The notes under the pieces: model-generated
Databases searched by the model: none
Told to the model about the DNA's origin: nothing
Seen by the model: the letters and a program-made list of their open reading frames with translations, nothing else
Part shown: positions 43,001-64,000 of the stretch, in pieces
How positions within the stretch are numbered: the stretch's first letter is position 1
How the letters are laid out: each line of letters opens with the position of its first letter
DNA from: Flaccisagitta enflata
Lineage: Eukaryota > Chaetognatha > Sagittoidea > Aphragmophora
DNA: 64,000 nucleotides
Assembly: GCA_965153355.1 (NCBI GenBank)
Contig: OZ231126.1
Location: 18,600,001 to 18,664,000 of the forward strand
Direction: 5' to 3'
Made by a program: the position numbers and the translations under genes

Positions 43001-45506
43001 GGTATCCCGGTAATTTCTCTACGTCGATTGTCTTTTCATTTTTCTTCTCGCGATTCTTTTTGCTTCCTCTATTCTTCGACGACGAACCCGACATGGACAT
43101 CGAACTTCCGCCTTCGCCCAGCAAATGAGCCGACGAGAAGCCTTCGAACCCTTCGCCGACCATGCGCGAGGAGATGCGGTTGGGGGACGTGTTGGAAGAG
43201 TGGGAGATCATCGGGCCCATACCCAGATGGTGAAAGAGACCCGATGGGGCGCGATTTGTAGGATGAGAGGAAAATGATTTGACGTTATCGACGCTTCTGA
43301 TGACGTTGTTGCCATTACTACTACTTTCACTGATAGAAGGCGATGGACGCGTTGGCGACAGTTTCACCGGATTCCCATTTACGTCCTTGGGGCCAGCTTG
43401 TTCATCCGCGATGTTGAAATTGACGTTTGACGATCGTTTCTTCTTTTTCTTCTTTTTTGAGCCCGCGGTTTGAGATTCAACGTCGGCCGAGGTTGTTGTC
43501 GTCGTTAAGACCGAGTCTCCCATCGCCGTTGTCGCCATTTTATGAGCTATGGCCGCCACTGTTTGTGGAAGCGGCTTTTGGTCGCCGTTGGATCGTCGAT
43601 CCGATCGTAGTCCCGCGTTGAAGCTCAGCTCCTCATCCCGTTCACGTTGAAGACACGCAAAGTTGATTTTTCCATCGACGGCGGTGGATTCCGATGACGA
43701 AGACTTCTTCCTACGATTGCCGGACGAGGAAGAGGCGCGTTGTTGATCAGCGGCCTTCAGAGCGGCCGCTTCAGACAACCCGTCCGATAACTTCCAAGGC
43801 TGCTTTTCGTCGGTCGCCGATGGCGCGCTTTGCGCCATTTGAATCTTCCGTTCCGCTTCACGACAGTCAAGAAACATTTTATTAGTTTTGTCCGCGGAAG
43901 ATGGGGGAGACTTGGACCGTTGTTGGATTTGTTGCTGTTGTTTCTGCTGCAGTTGTTGATGATGATGTTGCGATCGTCGTTCGTTGCTAGTGGCGCGATG
44001 GCTGTTGGCGTCAGCCAAATTAGCGTCGTACATGGGATTTTTGTAGCCTTGAGACTTGTGTCTGCCAGACAGTTCGAGAAGCGTGGGTTTGGTAGGGGGC
44101 GGTTTCTCCACGACGACGGATTGTAACGGGACGTCCTCTCTGATGCTAAACTGCGGCACTTGGCTGCCGACGGAATAGGACGGTTCCATAGATACGGTGG
44201 AGGCTCTAGAATGCTGCGGAGTAGATGAATTAAACACGTCCGTTTTGCACCAAGTGGTCACGGTGTTGGTGTGTCTCGGATAACCCGGATTCTTCACGTC
44301 GACAGACTTGTTCCTTTTGTCTTTGTCCGACAACGATACAGAGGAAGGGGAAGATCCTTGCCCAGACCCGATTTTGCTTTTGGCGATTTGACCCGGCATC
44401 ACTTTGCTTTTGATCGTGTTTCCCAACAAGGCCACCATCACTTCCTCAGTCTTTTTATCCACTCGATTTCTTCCTCCTCCTCCTCCTCCTCCTCCGGAAG
44501 ACCCTCTCGAACCGGATTTGGCGTTGGAGGCGGAGGAAGACGTCGTTGTAGTCTTACTTCCGCCGCCATTTTGGAATGAGGTTCGCTCGTTGGCGGGTTC
44601 ATTAACTCCGCCATTGTTTATCACAGGCTGCAACGGTATAACTTCGTCATAAGGCAAATTTTCCACGCGGGTCGGAGCGAACTTGAGGGTCGGTTGGCCG
44701 GATCTTCCGACGGTGGCGGCGGAAGGATTTAGGCGGTTTGCACCGGCACCGCCGCCGCCACTTCCGATCGATTCGCCGACATCGTCTAAAGCGCCATAAG
44801 CGGCGCTCTTGCCAGAAGTGGCACGTCCGATCAGGCATTCATCGTCGCCATCTTCCACGCTCATGTCTTTCATCTCCACTTCGCGCATGTAAAGAGAATC
44901 GAGGCCGCTCTTCGCGCGGTCTCGGGATGAGGAAGGGTACTCTTGAAAATCTGTGAATTCCCTGGAAGGCACGGCGGCGGCATGGGAGGCGCAATGGTAG
45001 TCGACGTCTCCTCTCGGCGCAAACTTGTGATTATCCTTGTTCATAGTAGACGCTGCCGAGTGATCGATTTCGCGACTCGTGGAGGATGATGAAGAACCCT
45101 CTAATTGAAACGCGATTTTGGAATCTGGCGAGACGGTATCGTGTGCGGCTGCGTCGACGATGGACGATGGATGCGATAGGGATGCAGTCGACGCTCCGAC
45201 GTCGACGCGAGTTTCAAGGAAGGATCTGGTCGTTGGGGAGGCGGCCTCGTCATCGTTGTCGTCGCATATATCCTCGTCCGTAGTGGGCACCTCGATCGCC
45301 TCGTCGTGATGATCGTTTTCGACGACGTAGATTTCGCCCAAATGTGGAAGAGGTGGTACGTCGTCGACCTCCATCGCCTCTACCTCGGGAGAACCGCCGT
45401 CCGTGCGCTGCGAAAGGAGATCGTAGCTGCCGCAATGCTCATCCTCATCCTCCTCTGACAAGGCCGGATGATTACTTCCGCTTTCTCTCCTCGATGACGA
45501 TGCCAT
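32899..45506 (-). CDS. Two-exon gene for a ~2117 aa disordered protein, possibly NUFIP2-like
   Basis: Exon 1 is 45506-40809 (ATG to CAG/GTCAGT, exactly 1566 codons). Exon 2 is 34554-32899 (after TCCTTAG, 551 codons plus TAG). The join is phase 0 (KKQ/VEKPP) across a 6.25 kb intron. Nearly the whole protein is low complexity: poly-Ser, Asn, Gly, Gln and acidic runs, a KKKKKKK basic patch, and short repeats HLEHKNVEPKGVEPK in exon 2. Islands that look conserved are LPGYRGEEQVDSLLEFI, EDFYTYYDLDDLP, GEFTKVTGKKSKRG, LAHFPALSRTS, NISYASIAAAS, and the C-terminal RPFDLNQCIGFMKVEW...VVWYQTDD. The last block and the SYAS motif resemble the C-terminus (FDLRAAIVYH...) and SYASKV motif of NUFIP2, an FMRP-associated RNA-binding protein. 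That is a weak, by-eye match. Function is otherwise unknown. The ORF from 34440 downwards begins with TTG and is simply part of exon 2. Confidence 0.8.
34653..35186 (-). mobile_element. Foldback MITE, family F (about 534 bp)
   Basis: Left end CTAGCAGAGTTGGATGCTTC; right end, reverse complemented, CTGCTAGTTGGGTGCATCAC. Both run into ATAGCAAAAGTTGG. Inner blocks (CTTCCGTTTT, and CACATTACCTAA on the right versus TTACCTAATGTGG on the left) are also inverted. It lies in the large gene's intron. Similar ends occur in the repeats at 50972 and 62002. Confidence 0.7.
35805..35993 (+). mobile_element. Family A element, complete
   Basis: CAAGGCCGGATACACAGCTA head, TGTGGGTGGGCAGGGGCCAT, GACCAACCGACCAACCGACG run, and tail AGAGTCGCGTGCCCGCGACT then AAAAAT. 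189 bp. Tail stem AGTCGCG/CGCGACT is intact. Confidence 0.75.
36070..36880 (+). repeat. Satellite-like tandem array, five to six units of about 120-190 bp
   Basis: Recurring order: CCATTTAGAGACTCCATACC, AAATTTCAACCAAATTGG, GTTATGCAAGTTTTTCACTT, TTAGG, GCTGGTTGGGTGGTAGG-like stretch, ACATATGTTGAGTCCTTCC. Unit starts are near 36110, 36250, 36415, 36535 and 36700. Spacing varies because the GGTAGG part differs in length. Non-coding; intronic to the large minus gene. Confidence 0.8.
37020..37267 (+). mobile_element. Family B element, copy 1 (248 bp)
   Basis: Head AAGTGCGTCCTCGCACTT is itself a hairpin and is inverted relative to the tail TGCGAGGCGCACTT. Body: CTATAAGAGGTCATGTCTG, a TTGGTCGG tetranucleotide run, GAAATGCGCAAAACGGCTCA, TTTCTTTATTCCTATCACCT, an (ATTC)n run, and AAAAACGTTCATTCA. 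Non-coding. Confidence 0.75.
37377..37612 (+). mobile_element. Family B element, copy 2 (236 bp)
   Basis: Same order of parts as copy 1, only 110 bp downstream and in the same orientation, with a shorter tetranucleotide run and tail AGCAAGGCGCACTT. High similarity to copy 1 suggests either local duplication or a young family. Confidence 0.75.
37768..37919 (+). mobile_element. Family A element, short subtype
   Basis: 152 bp, with CAAGGCCGGATACACGGCAA, GGACGGTTGGGCAGGAGCAG and tail GAGTCGCGTGTCCGCGACTA. Matches the subtype at 28976. Confidence 0.7.
38134..38315 (+). mobile_element. Family A element lacking its tail
   Basis: The head and middle are nearly identical to the copy at 6179 (CAGTCGCGTGCGGGTGGGCA, CCCCATTAACGCCGAAAAAG), but after the GACGGACC run the sequence leaves the family without the terminal hairpin. 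Confidence 0.65.
38679..38890 (+). mobile_element. Family A element, complete
   Basis: 212 bp. Head CAAGGCCAGAAACACGGCTA, middle GGGCAGGAGCAATAAGGCC, long GACGGACCGATGGACC run, tail GAGTTGCGTAGCACGCGACT then AAAAAT. Confidence 0.75.
39430..40062 (+). repeat. Purine-rich (GGGA)n tract followed by (AC)n
   Basis: 39435-39970 is almost entirely G and A in GGGA/GAGA units, with a duplicated block containing TGAGTTCAGCAGAGGG at about 39437 and 39560. 39999-40060 is a pure AC run. Both lie in the large minus gene's intron. Long PSLSLP or EGGRE frames are artefacts. Confidence 0.95.
40156..40782 (+). mobile_element. Tc1/mariner-type MITE, 627 bp
   Basis: Left end TACAGTGCGGCGCATAAATA; right end, reverse complemented, TACAGTGAGGCGCATAAATA. 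Both continue AGTAGCCA, for a TIR of about 28 bp with one mismatch, and have TA at the outer edges. The interior is AT-rich without transposase. It sits 27 bp from the exon 1 donor of the large minus gene. Confidence 0.85.
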
Positions 45507-46365
45507 TCGCGGATGCTTGTGGAACCCTGAGCAATATCGCGGCTTCCATCGACGTTCATCGAAGAAACGGCCACATGGTTATTGAAGGCGCGACGTAAAG
45601 GACATTCAAACGAGCGCCATAAAGCGCTAATCTACCTGGCAGATATGATGAGAGAAAAGCGAATGATAGATTAAGGCAGAGAATGTGGCAAAGGTTTTTT
45701 GTTTCATCCGAAGTGTACGGCGAGCAAGGACACGTGCATGCGCCGATGGGGAAATATGTGAAGAGGGCGTGTTGAATCTAAATGATGGATCGGTCTCGGT
45801 TATGGGAGATTCCGTTTCGACCACGCTAGTTACCAGAAAAGACAGAATAAGAGGACAGACGTCACGGACCAAATGAGCTGAATCATTGCCAGGGCGAGTG
45901 AACAAGAGCCTGACGAAAGTCAAAAGTACATAGCGTATGAATGCAATTGAGAAACGAACGACGGCGTTGCCAGGATCCTCTCCTTTCCAGTGACAGCAAA
46001 AGACGAAATGACGACCACGAGGGCGACGTTTTCTGGAAGGAGTAGCAAGCCGACGACGATAGCCTGGTGGAAAACGAGGAGTCATCGGAAAATTCAACGA
46101 CGAATATGACGACGTCGATGGCAACGATTAAATTTAAGACGAAGAAACAAAATAGCACCGGGATGAAAAAGACACTACAAACTGCCACCTACAGTCGAAT
46201 CCTGAAACAATGTTACTCCATTTTTGGATGTCAAGAAAAACACCGTTACCGCGCCCGTAAATGCACACCCTGCTGCCCTCTCCCGACTGTTTACGGCGTG
46301 ACTTGGAGATTTGACAGAAAAAAATGCCGGGGCTCAATATTTATTTCTTTTATGCATGCATGCAG
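45507..46365. other. 5' flank of the large minus-strand gene
   Basis: Should contain that gene's promoter and 5' UTR. Open frames here in several directions have no recognisable product. No repeat is seen. Confidence 0.45.
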
Positions 46366-47066
46366 GCGATTGGATCGACGCCATTCCTTCACCGTCTCTC
46401 AACCTCCATTTGGACTCTCGTCCGTTTGCGGCAGTGATGGGGTATCGTCTCGGTCTTCCGCTCATGAAAGAACAAGATTGCAATTCGCCATCCTGCGACC
46501 ACTTTCAAGATCAATTTGGCGATCATGCTATGCACTGCCGTGACGACCATGGCATAAGAATCGGACGCCACGACAATATTCGCCTCAAAATCTTCAAAGA
46601 AGCTCAACGCGCTGTGCTCCATCCCACCGAAGAGATGCCTCGTCTCATCCCTGGCAGCCAATCCCGACCCGCAGACATTTTCATACCTGAGTGGATGGAT
46701 GGGAGGAAGATTGCTTTCGATGTGAGCGTCGTCTCTCCGACTCAAGAAGCACTCCTTTTCCGCGCCGCCGATAATTCGGCCGCCGCAATCGAATCACGGA
46801 AGACGTCCAAAAACAACGCCCACTTCGAGAACTGCAGAGCCGAGGGCATTCACTTTCAGCCGCTTGTCGTCGAAACGTTTGGTGGTTGGGACAAAGACGC
46901 CGTCGACTTTCTCAAGAAAATTGCGACTAAAGAAGCGCGCCGATGGGGGAAAGTCATTTCGATTGAAATCAAACATTTCTTCCAGCGCCTATCAGTCACG
47001 CTTCAAAGAGGCAACGCTGCCCTTCTAACTCAGCGCGATGACGAACATTTCGATGCTGGCCTTTAA
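46366..47066 (+). pseudogene. C-terminal endonuclease end of an R2-like non-LTR retroelement, 5' truncated
   Basis: An open frame ending TAA at 47064-47066; upstream it stays open only to 46311, with no reverse transcriptase found. It begins GDWIDAIPSPSLNLHLDSRP, the block that follows the RT in restriction-like-endonuclease retroelements. Then comes a Cys/His cluster CNSPSC...GDHAMHC and RPADIFIPEW...IAFDVSVVSP, whose spaced acidic residues fit the PD-(D/E)XK-like nuclease. The tail is HFFQRLSVTLQRGNAALL. Position 46366 follows a splice-acceptor-like TGCATGCAG, so a domesticated, spliced gene is a possible alternative to a dead fragment. About 230 residues remain of a protein normally near 1000. 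Confidence 0.65.
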
Positions 47067-47263
47067 AAGAAACTTTCCTTTAATATCCGATGGATCCACG
47101 CTCGTAGTTCTTTTGCTCATAAATGTACTCATCGTTGTATATCTATATTTGAAATTTTTTGTGAAACCCTTCATTGCACAACATCGTTGAAATTTCATTT
47201 GTATATGTTGGTTTCCTTCTCTCTTTTTACAGAAAATTTTATGCTAAATATTTTTTTTTTCAG

Positions 47264-47527
47264 AATTTTCGAAAGTACGAAAACAAACTTCCTCTCGGCG
47301 TCGGCTTAGTCCCCCTCCCAATCACCACTTTCGGTCTATGGGAAGAAAACGCGGCGGCTAACCTCGTCGAAATTGTCAACGTTCAGTCCAACAACCTGCG
47401 TGGCAACAAAAAGAACAACAAGAGACACTTCTTCGAGCGCCTGTCTGTGACTCTACAACGTGAAAACGGCTCCATGTTACTTGAACGCAGTTTGCTTCCT
47501 GAGGCAAACGTAGATGGTGAACTCTAA
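47264..47527 (+). pseudogene. Second, diverged copy of the same retroelement C-terminus
   Basis: Open frame ending TAA at 47525-47527, reading LPITTFGLWEENAAANLVEI and then HFFERLSVTLQRENGSMLL. It aligns to the last ~70 residues of the upstream piece (VETFGGWDKDAVDFLKKI..HFFQRLSVTLQRGNAALL). It starts after a strong acceptor-like T10CAG. Only the tail is present. The two pieces are clearly different in sequence, so they are separate copies or an old duplication. Confidence 0.55.
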
Positions 47528-47848
47528 ATCGTTACCTCGCCTTCCATCCTCTGTGATTCGTCAAATGTGATTCCTATTTGTGCCTTCTATACATTCATAT
47601 ATTATCTTCTGTTATAAAAAAATCTACTGTTAATTTTTCATGCCTTCGCAATTTCATTACTACTGATTTTGTTTGCCATGCTCTCCCCTTTATTTTCAGA
47701 AAAAAAAAAAAGAATTTTCATCGCACTACAACGATGAATTTTTACTTAAGTTCGTGTTTCATCTCCCTTTTTACAGAAAAACAATTATTCGTAACCCGAT
47801 GTTTATCCGCGTTTTGCTCACCTTTCCATTAAATAACTTTTATTCTGA

Positions 47849-62938
<15,090 letters not shown>

Positions 62939-64000
62939 GTAAGAAAGTATTCTTGATTCATGTTTTAATTGACATGCACTAGCCCATGTACGTACTCATT
63001 GAGTGCGCGCACTAACTTCGTCATGACCCGAGCATGACACCCTAACCGACTTTGTTGAACATGCTTAATAGGGGTAATTTCAGAACAGTCCAACCAAATC
63101 ATAAAACCCTTATATCATGAATTTTGCGTATTTTTGGTTGGTCTCCCCTGAAGTTACCCAAAAGCAAACCAACAGATCATCAATTAGGAAATCGGGGCAC
63201 TGGATTTATCGATCCATCACTAATTCACTATGCATGCCTGCTATAAATTACGCCCACGAGTTTCAACTGGCACTGTCTATGAGCGTCTATCTGACTGACG
63301 ACTTGTGGTGAAAGAAAGTTGGCCGATTGGAAAATAGGAAGGCGATCGTCTCGTTTATTCCATAAAAATTTCAACAACTGAAGAGAGGGGGAAAAATGAA
63401 AGGGAAAGTGGGCGTTAATTGTGATCAGCAAACGCAAAAGATAACATGAAATCGAGATAGGACACAATAAAGGACAGAAACAGCACATGACGACATGTTC
63501 ATCTTCTTCAGAGCCCATGCCACCTGATAACACCTGCCCCTGCCCCGGCCCATCCCATTAAATTCATCCATATCATCCCTATAGCAAGCTGATCGGACAA
63601 GCGAAAAAAACCATACTAAAATCCGGCGATAAAAATGCAAAAGGGCAAAAGACAAAAATAACAGACCGGAAGACAAGATAAAACAACGTTAATAAAAGCA
63701 GAAACGCGTCTAAAACTTACTTTTAGGCCCACTTTCGTTGGTTTCAACCCACAGTCTGTCGATGTCAAATTAACGTTAATTGTCCGTTCATTAGTTTATC
63801 TGCAATAAAAAGATGAGAGATTATTGAAATTAGTGAATTTGCAAGGCGCATTCAAACGATCATAAAAATCAATCAATTACTTTAAGAAGCGATGCCATAA
63901 ATAAATAAAATCAATCAATCCAAAAATTGGATGATACGAAAGACAAGTTACGTATATTTGCCTACGTAGTAAAAACAAATGGCACAAAATCAAGGCGCAA
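62939..64000. other. ABI intron 13 (start) to window end
   Basis: Begins with the donor GTAAGA. I searched for an SH3-type exon (ALYDY, DELSF, WYEG) and found none. The rest is unique-looking AT-rich sequence, and ABI must continue beyond 64000. Confidence 0.5.

Noticed and set aside
46067-46543. 158-codon frame overlapping the retroelement piece
   Set aside because: Out of frame with the recognisable endonuclease sequence and without its own domain.
63720-63818. Minus-strand exon-like piece between TTGCAG and GTAAGT
   Set aside because: Every frame from the acceptor meets a stop within a few codons, so coding is unlikely; an untranslated exon cannot be excluded.

Overview
The window is nuclear DNA from an intron-bearing animal, most likely an invertebrate. 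I recognise Abl interactor (ABI), CHMP1, a tetraspanin and a Dispatched-like RND protein. Introns have GT-AG borders with one GC-AG exception. There are no operons or prokaryotic signals. Species or phylum cannot be named from the sequence alone. Much of the window is repeats: foldback MITEs, hairpin-bearing short elements, minisatellites and microsatellites. Most long open frames outside the genes are side effects of stop-free tandem repeats.

Layout. 1-9.4 kb: no gene. It is a large imperfect inverted duplication (arms about 1-1590 and 5725-7975), a 4 kb spacer full of short elements, and a tandem array with a unit of about 565 bp. 9.54-13.34 kb (+): intronless Dispatched-like gene. 13.97-15.91 kb: a short element whose core has expanded into a 1.7 kb minisatellite. 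18.42-18.75 kb (+): last exon of an unidentified gene. 19.23-22.39 kb (+): complete five-exon tetraspanin, 235 aa. 23.47-27.14 kb (-): complete four-exon CHMP1, 202 aa, with one GC-AG intron. 27.1-32.9 kb: repeats and one candidate terminal exon. 32.90-45.51 kb (-): two-exon gene for a disordered protein of about 2117 aa, with a 6.25 kb intron full of nested elements. 46.37-47.53 kb (+): two relics of the C-terminal endonuclease end of an R2-like non-LTR retroelement. 47.89-62.94 kb (+): ABI, 13 coding exons seen; the SH3 end lies beyond the window.

The genes are ordinary, separately functioning animal genes: Dispatched (sterol-sensing-domain transporter family), tetraspanin (membrane scaffold), CHMP1 (ESCRT-III) and ABI (WAVE/SCAR actin regulation). 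I see no shared pathway or cluster logic. The most unusual content is the repeat layer: (a) several families that combine a short hairpin with an internal variable tandem repeat, up to kilobase arrays; (b) foldback elements with TA-CAGT type ends that share a core but have different termini; (c) nested insertions datable by target-site duplications and related empty sites; (d) a 4.4 kb minisatellite inside an ABI intron, organised in successive variant blocks.
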